NCBI RefSeq assembly: GCF_900631615.1
Contig: NZ_LR131273.1
Coordinates: forward strand, 620,001-684,000
Direction: 5' to 3'
Length of the DNA stretch: 64,000 nt
Source of the DNA: Tsukamurella paurometabola
GTDB taxonomy: Bacteria; Actinomycetota; Actinomycetes; Mycobacteriales; Mycobacteriaceae
Part shown: positions 1 through 9,929 of the stretch, piece by piece
Layout: every line of letters begins with the position of its first letter
Position numbering within the stretch: the first letter of the stretch is position 1
The notes under the pieces: model-generated
What the model was told of the DNA's origin: nothing
Databases searched by the model: none
What the model saw: the letters and a program-made list of their open reading frames with translations, nothing else
Translations under genes and position numbers: made by a program

Positions 1-1
1 G

Positions 2-241
2 TCGGCGAAGGTCTACCTGGTCGAGGTCCGCGTCGATCCCGGATCGACCCAGGCGTACGAGGTACCAGGGCTGTCCCGCGACGACGCGGGGTGCACCTAC
101 GACTCAGTGCTCACGCGGCCATACACGTGTTACGCCACGGTCGGGCGGTACGTCCTCCAGGCGGAGTCGACGACCCTCGACCTCGCCCGCCAGGCGATCT
201 CCGCCACCTACCTGATCAACAGGACCGTCGGCGAGAACTGA
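2..241 (+). CDS. C-terminal part of a probable secreted lipoprotein (partial)
   Basis: The gene runs in from the left edge and only its last 79 codons are present, ending in TGA at 239-241. The visible part contains two cysteines (in DAGCTYD and YTCYATVG) and ends in a pattern like GRYVLQAES followed by AISATYLINR. That layout resembles the C-terminus of mycobacterial/Tsukamurella lipoproteins of the DUF7373 type, but I recall this only as a pattern and the family call is tentative. It converges on the acetoacetyl-CoA synthetase gene with no spacer: its stop ends at 241 and the opposing stop starts at 242. Confidence 0.6.
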   Translation, partial: SAKVYLVEVRVDPGSTQAYEVPGLSRDDAGCTYDSVLTRPYTCYATVGRYVLQAESTTLDLARQAISATYLINRTVGEN

Positions 242-2104
242 TCACCACACGTGGGCGCGGCCCTGCTCCTCGTACCAGCTGAGCAGGTCCGGATCGTCGA
301 CGGACTTCGGGTCGACGTTCACGTCGCGGCCGGCGAGCATGCCGGTCACGGGGATCTCCAGCTTCTTCCCCGTCTTGGTGTGCGGGATGCCCGGCGCCAG
401 GATCACCTCGTCGGGCACGTGCCGCGGGGAGAGCCTGGTGCGGACATCGGTGCGGATGCGTTGCACCAGCTCCTCCGTCAGCTCCTTGCCGGGAACGAGG
501 GTGAGGAACATCGGCATCCAGTACTTCGCGTCGGGCCCGTCCACGCCGACGACCATGGCCTCGGCGACCTCGGGGACGGCCTCGACCACCTCGTAGATGT
601 CGGCGGAACCCATGCGGATGCCGTTGCGGTTCAACGTCGCATCGCTGCGGCCGTGGATGGTGATCGACCCGCGGTCGGTCAGCTCCACCCAGTCGCCGTG
701 GCGCCACACGTTCGGCGCGATCCCGTCGGTCCACTCGTGCTCGAAGTAGGCGGCGCGGTACTTCGCGTCGCCCGGGTCGTTCCAGAAGTTCGTGGGCATC
801 GACGGCATCGGCACGGTGATGACCATCTCGCCGACCTCGCCGATCAGCGGCGTCCGGTCCGGCGCCCACGCCTGCAGCGCGCACCCGAGGTAACGCACCG
901 TCAGCTCGCCCGGCACGTGCGGCACCGAGGCGGTGCCGCCGCAGAACGCGCTGCACACGTCCGTACCGCCGGAGACGGAGCTCACCGGCAGTCCGGCGGC
1001 GACGTGCTCGTCGACCCAGGTGAACAGGTCCGGCGCGAGCGGAGAGCCGGTACTGCCGATCGTCTTGAGCACCAACGCGTGTTCGGTGCCCGGGTTCAGG
1101 CCTGCCTTGCGGGAGGCCTGCAGTTGCCCGGGGCTGGTGCCGAAGAAGGTGACCTTCTCGTCCTCGCACACCTGCCACAGCCGGTCCGCCGTCGGCGCCA
1201 GCGGGTGGCCGGAGAAGGTGACGATCGTGGCACCCACCAGCAGCCCGGCCACCTGGTAGTTCCACATCATCCACGACAGGGCGGTGTGCCAGAAGAAGAC
1301 ATCGCCGGGGCCGATCTCGTTGTGCAGGCCGAGCACCTTCACATGCTCGACGAGGATGCCGCCGTGCCCCTGCACGATGCCCTTGGGCTTACCTGTCGTA
1401 CCCGACGAGAACAGGACCCACAGCGGGTGATCGAACGGTACCCGGACGGGCTTCAGCTCCGGGGTGTCCGGGCCCGGCTCCGGCAGCTCCGTGATGACGT
1501 GCGAGGCCGGAACCCCCAGCAGCCCGGCGAGTTCCGCGGTGTCGGCGCGCTTGTCGATGCGCTTGTCGCCGAAGGCGTAGCCGTCGCGGGCGAAGAGCAC
1601 CTTCGGTTCCAGCTGCGCCATCCGGCCCGCGGCGCCCTCCGGGGCGTAGTCCTGCCCGCAGCCGGACCAGACGGCACCGATCGACGCCGTCGCCAGAAAC
1701 GCCAGCACCGCGAACGGCTCGTCGGGCAGATACGCGGCGACGGTGTCGCCCACACCCACGCCCAGCGAGCGCAGCAGCTCCGCGACCGCGGAGACCCGCG
1801 CCGGCAACTCCGACCACGGGATCTCCACCCGCGCACCGTCGTCCGACAGACCGACGATCGCCGCGCCCGGCTGTGAGGCGAAGCGCAGCACCCGGTCGAC
1901 GTAGTTCAGCTCCACCTCGGGGAACCAGCGGGCTCCGGGCATCTCCCGCGCCGCCAGCACCGGGCCGCTCCGCTCCCCCAGCTCGAAGAAGTCCCACACC
2001 GCGCCCCAGAACGCCTCGGGCTCGGACACGGACCACTGGTACACGGCGCCGTAGTCCCCCGTGGGGAGGCCGACGGACTCTGCGAAGCGATCGATCGAAT
2101 GCAC
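242..2104 (-). CDS. aacS: Acetoacetyl-CoA synthetase (acetoacetate-CoA ligase)
   Basis: A 620-residue ANL-superfamily ligase that should activate acetoacetate to acetoacetyl-CoA with ATP. The N-terminal segment (WSVSEPEAFWGAVWDFF, then ARWFPEVELNY) is typical of acetoacetyl-CoA synthetases. The AMP-binding core motif SSGTTGKPKGIVQGHGG is intact, as is the C-terminal hinge/lysine region (PHTKTGKKLEIPV). It is the last gene of the leucine-degradation operon, 4 bp after the acyl-CoA ligase gene. The CitE-like lyase encoded upstream is expected to release acetoacetate, so this enzyme would recover it. In M. tuberculosis the equivalent cluster carries scoA/scoB, a CoA transferase, which I do not see here. 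Confidence 0.92.
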   Translation of the reverse strand: MHSIDRFAESVGLPTGDYGAVYQWSVSEPEAFWGAVWDFFELGERSGPVLAAREMPGARWFPEVELNYVDRVLRFASQPGAAIVGLSDDGARVEIPWSELPARVSAVAELLRSLGVGVGDTVAAYLPDEPFAVLAFLATASIGAVWSGCGQDYAPEGAAGRMAQLEPKVLFARDGYAFGDKRIDKRADTAELAGLLGVPASHVITELPEPGPDTPELKPVRVPFDHPLWVLFSSGTTGKPKGIVQGHGGILVEHVKVLGLHNEIGPGDVFFWHTALSWMMWNYQVAGLLVGATIVTFSGHPLAPTADRLWQVCEDEKVTFFGTSPGQLQASRKAGLNPGTEHALVLKTIGSTGSPLAPDLFTWVDEHVAAGLPVSSVSGGTDVCSAFCGGTASVPHVPGELTVRYLGCALQAWAPDRTPLIGEVGEMVITVPMPSMPTNFWNDPGDAKYRAAYFEHEWTDGIAPNVWRHGDWVELTDRGSITIHGRSDATLNRNGIRMGSADIYEVVEAVPEVAEAMVVGVDGPDAKYWMPMFLTLVPGKELTEELVQRIRTDVRTRLSPRHVPDEVILAPGIPHTKTGKKLEIPVTGMLAGRDVNVDPKSVDDPDLLSWYEEQGRAHVW

Positions 2105-2108
2105 CCCG

Positions 2109-3734
2109 TCACCCTTCCAGACCGAGCAGCGTCACGGACTCTTCTCGCATCTGCACCTTGCGGATCTTTCCCGATACCGTCATAGGGAAGGCCGATACCA
2201 CGTGCACGTACCGCGGGATCTTGTGTCGCGCGATCTTCCCCTCCGCGAACGCCTTCAGGTCGTCCACGGTGAAGGACTCCACCCCCTCGCGGAGCTGGAT
2301 CCAGGCCATCAGTTCCTCGCCGTACTTCTCGTCGGGCACGCCGATCACCTGTGCGTCCAGGATGTCCGGGTGGGTGTAGAGGAACTCCTCGATCTCGCGC
2401 GGGTAGATGTTCTCGCCGCCGCGGATCACCATGTCCTTGATGCGGCCCGTGATGCGCACGTAGCCGTTCTCGTCCATGGTCGCGAGGTCACCGGTGTGCA
2501 TCCAGCCGTCCGCGTCGATGGCCTCGGCGGTCTTCTCCTCGTTGTTCCAGTAGCCCTTCATCACGGAGTAACCACGGGTGCAGAGCTCCCCGACCTCGCC
2601 GCGGGGCATCACGGTGCCGTCGATCGGGTCGATCACCTGGATCTCCAGGTGCGGTCCCACCCGGCCGACGGTGCCGACGCGCAGCTCCAGGGCGTCGTCG
2701 ACGCGGGTCTGCGTGGACACGGGCGAGGTCTCCGTCATGCCGTAGCAGATGGAGACCTCGCTCATACCCATCCGGTCGACCACCTTGCGCATGACCTCCT
2801 CCGGGCACGGTGAGCCGGCCATGATGCCGGTGCGCAGGCTGGAGAGGTCGTAGGAGTCGAAATCCGCGAGGGCGAGCTCGGCGATGAACATCGTGGGCAC
2901 GCCGTAGAGGCTGGTGCACTTCTCGGCGGCGACGGCGGCCAGCGCGTCCGCGGGCAGGAACGCCGGGCCGGGGATCACCATGGCGGCGCCGTGGGTGATG
3001 GCGGCGAGGTTGCCCATCACCATGCCGAAGCAGTGGTAGAAGGGCACCGGGATGCAGATCGAGTCCTGCTCGGTGTAGTTCAGCAGCTCGCCCACGAGGA
3101 AGCCGTTGTTGAGGATGTTGCCGTGGGTCAGCGTGGCGCCCTTGGGGAATCCCGTGGTGCCCGAGGTGTACTGGATGTTGATCGGGTCGTCGGCGCGCAG
3201 CTCGTCACCGAGGTCCGCGAGGGCGTCGAGCTCGTTGTCCGACGGTGCCGCCAGGTACGCCTCCCAGGCGGGCGAGCCGAAGGTGACCACGTCACGCAGC
3301 GCGGGCGCCTCGGGCCGGGCGGCCTCCAGCATCGCCGCGTACTCGGAGGTCTTGAAGCTGGTCATCGAGTACACGGCCACGATGCCCGATTGGTTCAGGG
3401 CGTACTCCAGCTCGCGCTGCCGGTACGCGGGATTGAGGTTGACCAGGATGACGCCGGCCAGCGCCGTGCCGAACTGCACGATGACCCACTCCGGCGTGTT
3501 GGGCGCCCACACGCCCACGCGATCGCCGCGCCGGATTCCGTTGCGCAGCAGCCCGGCCGCGAAAGCGCGGGAGTCCGCGAGCAGCTCGTCGTAGGTCCAG
3601 CGCCGGCCCGACGGCACGTCGACGAGCGCGGTGCGCTCGCCGAACCGATCGGCCGTCATCTCGAGCTGGGCGCCGATCGTGGCGGTGAGCAGCGCGGGCT
3701 CGGCCTCGCCGCGGTCGTAGGACGGGGTGGTCAT
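2109..3734 (-). CDS. fadD35: Fatty-acyl-CoA synthetase, FadD35-like AMP-binding ligase
   Basis: A 541-residue acyl-CoA ligase with the AMP-binding motif [16 protein letters not shown], the YGMTETSP motif, the GWMHTGDLA motif and the C-terminal catalytic lysine region ([15 protein letters not shown]). Family members activate medium- or long-chain or branched fatty acids to their CoA esters. The gene lies between the acetoacetyl-CoA synthetase gene and the CitE-like lyase gene on the same strand. This is the place of fadD35 (Rv2505c-type) in the mycobacterial leucine/isovalerate cluster. The substrate is not readable from sequence; a short branched-chain acid is inferred from context. Confidence 0.85.
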   Translation of the reverse strand: MTTPSYDRGEAEPALLTATIGAQLEMTADRFGERTALVDVPSGRRWTYDELLADSRAFAAGLLRNGIRRGDRVGVWAPNTPEWVIVQFGTALAGVILVNLNPAYRQRELEYALNQSGIVAVYSMTSFKTSEYAAMLEAARPEAPALRDVVTFGSPAWEAYLAAPSDNELDALADLGDELRADDPINIQYTSGTTGFPKGATLTHGNILNNGFLVGELLNYTEQDSICIPVPFYHCFGMVMGNLAAITHGAAMVIPGPAFLPADALAAVAAEKCTSLYGVPTMFIAELALADFDSYDLSSLRTGIMAGSPCPEEVMRKVVDRMGMSEVSICYGMTETSPVSTQTRVDDALELRVGTVGRVGPHLEIQVIDPIDGTVMPRGEVGELCTRGYSVMKGYWNNEEKTAEAIDADGWMHTGDLATMDENGYVRITGRIKDMVIRGGENIYPREIEEFLYTHPDILDAQVIGVPDEKYGEELMAWIQLREGVESFTVDDLKAFAEGKIARHKIPRYVHVVSAFPMTVSGKIRKVQMREESVTLLGLEG

Positions 3735-3756
3735 CTCTTCACTCCTACTGATCTCT

Positions 3757-4599
3757 TCAGTCGGCCCGGGCGACGATCGCGCGGGCCTGGGCGAGCAGCG
3801 GCGCGTCGATCATCTGACCCCGCACCTGGTAGACGCCGTTGTTGCCGGCCTCCGCCTCGAGCACCTCGCGGGCCCAGGCGATCTCGTCGTCCGTGGGCCG
3901 ATAGGCGGCACGGATCACCGCCGCCTGCGAGGGATGGATGCAGACGGTGGCGGCGAAGCCGAGCGCCACGGCGTCCTCCGCCTCGGCGGCGAGCCCCTCG
4001 GTGTCGGCGATGTCGATGTGCACCGCGTCGAGCGCGAACCTGCCGTGCGCGGCCGCCGCGAGCCGGGTCGCCGAGCGGACGTACCGGGGGACGTCGCGGT
4101 ACGTCTGATCCGCGAAGCGGCTGGACCGCCCGCCCATCGCGGCCACCAGGTCCTCCGCGCCCCACATGAGGCCGATGCACCGCGGGTGGGCGGCGATCTC
4201 GTTCACGTTCACGGCGCCCAGGGGCGTCTCGATGAGCGCGATCACCTGCAACCCGTCGACCTGCGCCAGCCGGTCCAGCTGGTGCGCCGACTCGGTCTTG
4301 GCGAGCATGACCACACGATAGGCCGTGCGGCGCAGCGCCTCGATGTCTTCGGCGAAGTCGTAGGTGCCGAAGGCGTTCACCCGCACGATCGTCGTCGCCG
4401 GGTCGAGGTCGTTGTCGATCAGGGCCTCACGCGCCGCGGGCCGCGCGTCGGCGGTCACCGCGTCTTCGAGGTCGAGGATCACCGCGTCGGCGCGCTCGGC
4501 CGCCTTGGCGTACCGCTCGGGCCGATCCGCCGGGCAGAACAGGATCGCGGGGCCGGGTGGCCGCCACGCGGGAGCGCTCAGGTCGTCGTGGTGGAACAT
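3757..4599 (-). CDS. citE: CitE-like beta-hydroxyacyl-CoA lyase (HpcH/HpaI family)
   Basis: A 280-residue TIM-barrel lyase of the CitE/malyl-CoA lyase group. It shows the substrate and metal-binding pattern of the family: [11 protein letters not shown] near residues 39-49, the acidic metal ligand in [10 protein letters not shown] and the aspartate in MWGAEDLV. The M. tuberculosis homologue in the same position (Rv2498c) is known as a beta-hydroxyacyl-CoA lyase that cleaves (R)-HMG-CoA to acetyl-CoA and acetoacetate and also acts on citramalyl-CoA. There are no citrate lyase alpha or gamma genes nearby, so citrate fermentation is unlikely. The gene ends 22 bp before the ligase gene and abuts the MaoC gene. 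Confidence 0.88.
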   Translation of the reverse strand: MFHHDDLSAPAWRPPGPAILFCPADRPERYAKAAERADAVILDLEDAVTADARPAAREALIDNDLDPATTIVRVNAFGTYDFAEDIEALRRTAYRVVMLAKTESAHQLDRLAQVDGLQVIALIETPLGAVNVNEIAAHPRCIGLMWGAEDLVAAMGGRSSRFADQTYRDVPRYVRSATRLAAAAHGRFALDAVHIDIADTEGLAAEAEDAVALGFAATVCIHPSQAAVIRAAYRPTDDEIAWAREVLEAEAGNNGVYQVRGQMIDAPLLAQARAIVARAD

Positions 4600-5112
4600 C
4601 TACGCGCCCTCCCCCGCCGAATCCGCCGGAGCCTTCCGCACCAGCGTCGACCGCTCGGCCACGGCGACCACGGCGCCGTCCTGGTTCCGCGCGACGTGCC
4701 GCAGGTTGACGATGCCCTCGCCGGGCCGCGACTTCGACTCCCGCTTGCCCGTGCACAACGTCTCCGCGTACAGGGTGTCGCCGGCGAAGACCGGCGCGGG
4801 GAAGGCGATCTCGGAGAAGCCCAGGTTCGCGACCAGGGTCCCCTGGGTGAGCTGCGCGACGGACAGGCCCACCAGCGTGGAGAGCGTGTACATCGAGTTC
4901 ACCAGCCGCTGGCCGCCGAAGCCCGGCTGCTGCGCGGACCAGTGAGCGTCGAGGTGCAGTGCCTGGGTGTTCATGGTCAGCTTGGTGAACAGCATGTTGT
5001 CCGCCTCGGTGACGGTGACGCCGGGCCGGTGCTCGTACAGCACGCCGTCCTCGAACTCGTCGAACCACAGGCCGCGCTGAGTGACCCGCCGCACGGGCTC
5101 CTGCTCGCTCAT
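4600..5112 (-). CDS. MaoC-like (R)-specific acyl-CoA hydratase/dehydratase
   Basis: A 170-residue hot-dog-fold protein, the normal size for a single MaoC domain. It contains the region TEADNMLFTKLTMNTQALHLDAHW, the place of the catalytic Asp/His dyad of (R)-hydratases, and a typical FAGDTLYAET strand. It is Rv2499c-like by position. In the leucine pathway it would hydrate methylglutaconyl-CoA to (R)-HMG-CoA for the CitE-like lyase encoded next; this assignment is inferred from the pairing. Its ATG overlaps the stop of the acyl-CoA dehydrogenase gene by 4 bp (ATGA), which suggests translational coupling. Confidence 0.85.
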   Translation of the reverse strand: MSEQEPVRRVTQRGLWFDEFEDGVLYEHRPGVTVTEADNMLFTKLTMNTQALHLDAHWSAQQPGFGGQRLVNSMYTLSTLVGLSVAQLTQGTLVANLGFSEIAFPAPVFAGDTLYAETLCTGKRESKSRPGEGIVNLRHVARNQDGAVVAVAERSTLVRKAPADSAGEGA

Positions 5113-6257
5113 GCCTGCAGCCCCAGCGAGCGCGCGATCAGCATGAGCTGGACCTCGGTGGTGCCCTCGCCGATCTCGAGGATCTTCGAATCGCGGTAGT
5201 GCCGCGCGACGGGGTACTCGTTCATGAAGCCGTAGCCGCCGTGGATCTGGGTGGCCATGCGCGCGTTGTCCATCGCCGCCTCGGAGGAGATCATCTTGGC
5301 GATGGCGGCCTCCTTCTTGAAGGGCTTCCCGGCGAGCATCAGCCGGGCCGCCTCGTAGTAGGCGACGCGCGAGGTGTGCGCCCGCGCCTCCATCCGGGCG
5401 ATGGCGAAGGCGATCGACTGGAACTCGCCGATCGGCTTGCCGAAGGCGTTGCGCTCCTTGGCGTACTTCACCGACTCGTCGACGCAGCCCTGCGCGGCGC
5501 CGGTCGCGACGGCGGCGATGGCGATGCGGCCCTCATCGAGGATGGAGAGGAAGTTGGCGTAGCCGCGGCCCTCCTCGCCGAGGAGGTTCTCCTTCGGGAC
5601 GCGCACGTCGGAGAAGCTCAGCGGGTGCGTATCGGAGGCGTTCCAGCCGACCTTGTTGTACGCGGGCTCCACGGTGAACCCGGGCGTGCCGCTGGGCACG
5701 ATGATGGTCGAGATCTGCTTGCGGCCGTCGGGCTTGGTGCCGGTCACCGCGGTCACGGTCACCAGGCTGGTGATGTCGGTGCCCGAGTTGGTGATGAACT
5801 GCTTGGAGCCGTTGATGACCCACTCGTCGCCGTCGAGCTTGGCGGTGGTCTGGGTGCCGGAGGCGTCCGAGCCGCAGCCCGGCTCGGTGAGGCCGAAGCC
5901 GGCCAGGTTCTCGCCCGCGGCGAGCGACGGCAGGTACTTCTGCTTCTGCTCCTCGGTGCCGAACTTGTAGATCGGCATGGCGCCGAGGCCGACGCCGGCC
6001 TCCACCGTCATCGCGACCGACTGGTCGACGCGGCCGAGCTCCTCCAGTGCGAGGGCGAGGGCGAAGTAGTCGCCGCCCATGCCGCCGTACTCCTCGGGGA
6101 AGGGCAGGCCGAACAGGCCCATCTGCCCCATCTGCTTCACGACCTCGTACGGGAAGGAGTGCTCCTCGTCGTGCTTGGCCGAGACGGGCGCGACCACCTG
6201 GTTGGCGAAGTCGCGCACCGTGTCCCGCAGGTCGGCGTAGTCCTGGGTCAGTTCCAT
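5109..6257 (-). CDS. fadE19: Acyl-CoA dehydrogenase, FadE19/isovaleryl-CoA dehydrogenase type
   Basis: A 382-residue FAD flavoprotein with the whole acyl-CoA dehydrogenase fold: an N-terminal helical domain, the GFGLTEPGCGSD signature around residue 122, and the C-terminal QIHGGYGFMNEYPVARHYRD signature. It ends in IGEGTTEVQ, where the catalytic glutamate of short/medium-chain enzymes sits. It is equivalent by position to fadE19 (Rv2500c). The likely substrate is isovaleryl-CoA or another short branched acyl-CoA, inferred from the carboxylase genes upstream. It starts 1 bp after the stop of the biotin carboxylase gene. Confidence 0.9.
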   Translation of the reverse strand: MELTQDYADLRDTVRDFANQVVAPVSAKHDEEHSFPYEVVKQMGQMGLFGLPFPEEYGGMGGDYFALALALEELGRVDQSVAMTVEAGVGLGAMPIYKFGTEEQKQKYLPSLAAGENLAGFGLTEPGCGSDASGTQTTAKLDGDEWVINGSKQFITNSGTDITSLVTVTAVTGTKPDGRKQISTIIVPSGTPGFTVEPAYNKVGWNASDTHPLSFSDVRVPKENLLGEEGRGYANFLSILDEGRIAIAAVATGAAQGCVDESVKYAKERNAFGKPIGEFQSIAFAIARMEARAHTSRVAYYEAARLMLAGKPFKKEAAIAKMISSEAAMDNARMATQIHGGYGFMNEYPVARHYRDSKILEIGEGTTEVQLMLIARSLGLQA

Positions 6258-6258
6258 G

Positions 6259-8226
6259 TCAGTTCTCTTCCGTTTCGGTAGCCGTGACGGTCGCGAGCAC
6301 CTGGGCCGCGGTCACCTTGTCTCCTGCGCGCACCGCGATCGACACCACACCGTCGTGCGGCGCCGTCAGCGGCTGCTCCATCTTCATCGCCTCGATGATC
6401 ACCAGGGTCTCGCCCTTGGTCACCGCCTGGCCGTCCTCGACCGGCACCGCGACCACGGCGCCCGGCATGGGGCTCACGACCTCGCCGCCGTGGGCGCCGT
6501 CGCGGTCCTTCGACGTGGACCTCGCCAGCGGCAGCTCGTACGTGCCGTCCTCCCCACTGACCCAGTAGGTTCCGCGATCGAGTGCGACGGTGACGGGCGT
6601 GGAGAAGCCGTCCACCACCAGGCGCTCGCCGACGATCCGGGCCGTTCCCGACCAGTCCAGGCGGGGCTCGTCGCCGGTGCTGCGCACCGTCACCGCGTCG
6701 CCCAGGACGGACGCGTCGACACCGTCGAAGCGCACGACGGTGGGCTGCGCGCCCCCGATGCGCCACCCGGTCTCGGTGCCCCAGGCCCCCTCGCCACGGG
6801 CCGCGGCGACCGCGGTGACCGCGGCGGCGGCGTACGCGCGGACCGTCGGCTCGGGGCGGGTGTAGGTGGGCGCCAGGCGATCCAGCAGCTCGGTGTCGAG
6901 CGTGCCGGAGACGACGCCGGCGTCCGCGAGGACGAACCGGCAGAAGTCGACGTTGGTGCGCAGGCCGGTGAGCTGGGTGCCGGCGAGGGCCTCGTCGAGG
7001 CGCCGCAGGGCCTGCTCGCGGTCGTCGGCGTGCACGATCACCTTGGCGAGCATCGGGTCGTAATCGCTACCGACCACGCTGCCCGCCTCGATGCCGGTGT
7101 CGACGCGGACGGGGCCGCGGCGATCGCTGCGGGGGTACCGCAGGGCCGTGACGGTGCCACCGGTGGGCAGGAAGCCGGCCGCCGGGTCCTCCGCGTAGAC
7201 GCGGGCTTCGACGGCGTGACCGGTGAGCACGATGTCGTCCTGGGTCAGCGCCAGCTTCTCGCCGTTGGCGACGCGGATCTGCTGCTCCACCAGGTCGACG
7301 CCGGTCACCAGCTCGGTAACCGGGTGCTCGACCTGCAGGCGGGTGTTCATCTCCATGAAGAAGAACTGATCGGGGCGGCGGGCCGAGACGATGAACTCGA
7401 CGGTGCCGACGCCGGTGTACCCGACGGAGCGCGCGGCGTCGCAGGCGGCGCGGCCGATCTCGGCGCGGGTGGCCTCGTCGAGCAGCGCCGACGGCGCCTC
7501 CTCGATCACCTTCTGGTGGCGGCGCTGCAGCGAGCACTCGCGCTCCCCGAGGTGGATCACGTTGCCGTGCTTGTCGGCGAGCACCTGCACCTCGATGTGG
7601 CGCGGGGTGTCCACGAAGTGCTCCATGAACAGCGTGTCGTCGCCGAACGCGGCGGCGGCCTCCCGGCGCGCGGCCGCGACCGCGGCGGGCAGGTCCGCCG
7701 GGTTCTCCACCCGGTGCATGCCCTTGCCGCCGCCGCCCGCGCTGGGCTTGATGAGCACGGGGAAACCGATGCCCTCGGCCGCGTCGATGAGGTCGGCGTC
7801 CGTGAGGCCCGGGCGGCTGATGCCGGGGACCACGGGCACGTCGCGCTCGACGACCGCGGCACGCGCCGTGATCTTGTCGCCCATCGTCTCGATGGATTCG
7901 ACGGGCGGGCCGAGGAATTCGATCCCCGCCTCCGAGAGTGCCCGGGCGAACGCCGCGTTCTCGGAGAGGAAGCCGTAGCCGGGGTGCACCGCGTCGGCGC
8001 CGGTGGCGCGGGCCGCCTCGACGACCTTGTCGATGCGCAGGTAGCTCTCGGTCGCGGCCGCCGGGCCGAGGCGCACGGCCTCATCGGCGAGCTTCACGTG
8101 CCGGGCGTCCGCGTCCGCATCGGAGTACACCGCGACGCTGGCGATGCCCAGGGTGCGCAGGGTATCGATGACGCGGCAGGCGATCTCGCCGCGGTTCGCG
8201 ATCAGGACCTTCTCGATCTTGCTCAT
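6259..8226 (-). CDS. accA1: Acyl-CoA carboxylase alpha subunit (biotin carboxylase plus BCCP)
   Basis: A 655-residue alpha subunit. It has an N-terminal biotin carboxylase domain ([15 protein letters not shown]), the ATP-grasp glycine-rich loop ([11 protein letters not shown]), the [16 protein letters not shown] signature and a C-terminal biotinyl domain with the biotinylation site EAMKMEQ about 40 residues from the end. Together with the AccD1-like subunit it should carboxylate methylcrotonyl-CoA or a related acyl-CoA in leucine breakdown. Two starts are possible: ATG at 8226 (chosen, MSKIEKV, with a GAGAG upstream) or ATG at 8235, which overlaps the accD stop as TGATG. The open frame continues much further upstream, but that part is a shadow of accD. 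Confidence 0.93.
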   Translation of the reverse strand: MSKIEKVLIANRGEIACRVIDTLRTLGIASVAVYSDADADARHVKLADEAVRLGPAAATESYLRIDKVVEAARATGADAVHPGYGFLSENAAFARALSEAGIEFLGPPVESIETMGDKITARAAVVERDVPVVPGISRPGLTDADLIDAAEGIGFPVLIKPSAGGGGKGMHRVENPADLPAAVAAARREAAAAFGDDTLFMEHFVDTPRHIEVQVLADKHGNVIHLGERECSLQRRHQKVIEEAPSALLDEATRAEIGRAACDAARSVGYTGVGTVEFIVSARRPDQFFFMEMNTRLQVEHPVTELVTGVDLVEQQIRVANGEKLALTQDDIVLTGHAVEARVYAEDPAAGFLPTGGTVTALRYPRSDRRGPVRVDTGIEAGSVVGSDYDPMLAKVIVHADDREQALRRLDEALAGTQLTGLRTNVDFCRFVLADAGVVSGTLDTELLDRLAPTYTRPEPTVRAYAAAAVTAVAAARGEGAWGTETGWRIGGAQPTVVRFDGVDASVLGDAVTVRSTGDEPRLDWSGTARIVGERLVVDGFSTPVTVALDRGTYWVSGEDGTYELPLARSTSKDRDGAHGGEVVSPMPGAVVAVPVEDGQAVTKGETLVIIEAMKMEQPLTAPHDGVVSIAVRAGDKVTAAQVLATVTATETEEN

Positions 8227-8234
8227 ATCTCTCA

Positions 8235-9767
8235 TCACATCCGGAAGACGCCGTAGGAGACCTCGGGCAGCGGCGTACGGGACGCCGCGTCCAGCGCGAG
8301 GCCGAGGACGGTGCGGGTGTCGGCGGGATCGATCACGCCGTCGTCCCACAGCCGGGCCGTGGAGTAGTACGCCTGCGACTGCCGCTCGAACTGGTCGCGC
8401 ACGCCCTGCTTGAACTCCTCCACGCCCTCCTGATCGCGGCGGACGGAGGCGAGGGTGTCGGCCGCCTGCGGGCCGCCCATCACCGAGATCCGCGCGTTGG
8501 GCCACATCCACAGGAACCGCGGCGAGTAGGCGCGGCCGCACATGGAGTAGTTGCCGGCGCCGAAGGAGCCGCCCACGATCACGGTGAACTTCGGGACGCG
8601 GGCGCACGCCACGGCGGTCACCATCTTGGCGCCGTGCTTGGCGATGCCGCCCTCCTCGTACTGGCGGCCCACCATGAACCCGGTGATGTTCTGCAGGAAC
8701 AACAGCGGGATGCGGCGCTTGTCGCACAGCTCGATGAAGTGGGCGCCCTTCTGCGCGGCCTCGGCGAACAGCACGCCGTTGTTGCCGATGATGCCCACCG
8801 GATGGCCGTGGATCCGCGCGAACGCGGTGACCAGCGTGGTGCCGAAGAGCTCCTTGAACTCGTCGAACTCGCCGCCGTCGGCGATGATCTCGATGACCTT
8901 GCGCACGTCGTAGCCGATCTTCGGATCGGTCGGCACCACGTCGTACAGATCCGTCTGCGGGCGCGCCGGGGGCAGCGCCGGACGCACGTCCCACTGCACC
9001 TCGCCGACCGGGCCGAGGCGGCCGATGATCTGCCGGACCTTCTCCAGCGCCTCGTCGTCGGAGTCGACGAGGTGGTCGGTGACGCCGGACTTGGTGGAGT
9101 GCATGAGGCCGCCGCCGAGGTCCTCGGCCGTGACGTCCTCGCCCGTCGCGGCCTTCACCAGCGGCGGGCCGGCGAGGAAGATGGTGCCCTGGTCCCGGAC
9201 GATGACCGTCTCGTCGCTCATGGCGGGCACGTAGGCACCGCCGGCGGTGGAGCTGCCGAGCACCGCCGCGATCTGCGGGATGCCGGCGGCACTCATGTTC
9301 GCCTGGTTGTAGAAGATGCGGCCGAAGTGCTCCCGGTCGGGGAAGACCTCGTCCTGATTGAGCAGCATGGCGCCGCCCGAGTCCACGAGGTAGACGCAGG
9401 GCAGCCGGTTCTGCATCGCGATCTCCTGCGCGCGCAGGTGCTTCTTGACGGTGATCGGGTAGTACGTGCCGCCCGAGACGGTCGCGTCGTTGGCGACGAT
9501 CATCACCTGGCGGCCGGACACCGTGCCGATGCCGGCGACGGCACCCGCGGCGGGGGCCTTGCCGTCGTACATGTCCTCGGCGGCGAGCGGCGCCACCTCG
9601 AGGAACGGGCTGCCGGTGTCCAGCAGCCTGCGGATCCGCTCGCGGACCAGCAGCTTTCCGCGGCCCTCGTGGCGGGCGCGTGCGCGCTCACCGCCGCCCT
9701 GCGCCACCCTGTCGAGCCGCTCCCGCAGCTCGGCGACGTTCGCCTCGTGTTCCTCGCGGAATGTCAC
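8235..9767 (-). CDS. accD1: Acyl-CoA carboxylase beta subunit (carboxyltransferase)
   Basis: A 510-residue carboxyltransferase of the AccD1/MCC-beta type. It shows both crotonase-like halves, with [10 protein letters not shown] and [11 protein letters not shown] in the first and the glycine-rich [20 protein letters not shown] in the second. It is the partner of the biotin carboxylase encoded just downstream. The start is GTG at 9767, chosen because AAAGGAGC lies 5 bp upstream, a near-ideal ribosome binding site. It is the first gene of the catabolic operon. The 162-bp gap upstream contains a dispersed dyad repeat and probably the operon promoter. Confidence 0.93.
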   Translation of the reverse strand: MTFREEHEANVAELRERLDRVAQGGGERARARHEGRGKLLVRERIRRLLDTGSPFLEVAPLAAEDMYDGKAPAAGAVAGIGTVSGRQVMIVANDATVSGGTYYPITVKKHLRAQEIAMQNRLPCVYLVDSGGAMLLNQDEVFPDREHFGRIFYNQANMSAAGIPQIAAVLGSSTAGGAYVPAMSDETVIVRDQGTIFLAGPPLVKAATGEDVTAEDLGGGLMHSTKSGVTDHLVDSDDEALEKVRQIIGRLGPVGEVQWDVRPALPPARPQTDLYDVVPTDPKIGYDVRKVIEIIADGGEFDEFKELFGTTLVTAFARIHGHPVGIIGNNGVLFAEAAQKGAHFIELCDKRRIPLLFLQNITGFMVGRQYEEGGIAKHGAKMVTAVACARVPKFTVIVGGSFGAGNYSMCGRAYSPRFLWMWPNARISVMGGPQAADTLASVRRDQEGVEEFKQGVRDQFERQSQAYYSTARLWDDGVIDPADTRTVLGLALDAASRTPLPEVSYGVFRM

Positions 9768-9843
9768 GCCCGCTCCTTTGGGTTATTCACCATTAACTGA
9801 ATCCCAGAGTAGCTGTGACGCGCGCCACCTGTCTACCCCACGT

Positions 9844-9906
9844 CGATTGAACACCGTTACGGACAGGAAAACCGCAGGTCGGAAAATCCGAAACGGTGTT
9901 CAATCG
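9844..9906. repeat. Dispersed dyad repeat, family A, copy 1
   Basis: A perfect 15-bp inverted repeat (CGATTGAACACCGTT at 9844-9858 and its complement at 9892-9906) surrounds a 33-bp core containing AAACCGCAGGTCG. A second copy with the same core in the same orientation lies at 33710-33773. The element begins 24 bp past the TetR stop on the minus strand and ends 77 bp before the accD start, so it may also act as a transcript-end hairpin. Confidence 0.8.
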
Positions 9907-9929
9907 GGTGGGGCCGGTGGGGCGGAAAG

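Noticed and set aside
6259-8994. Open frame of 911 codons extending accA far upstream
   Set aside because: The first 250 or so codons lie over accD in another frame, are Arg-rich and lack family motifs. Real accA begins near 8226-8235.
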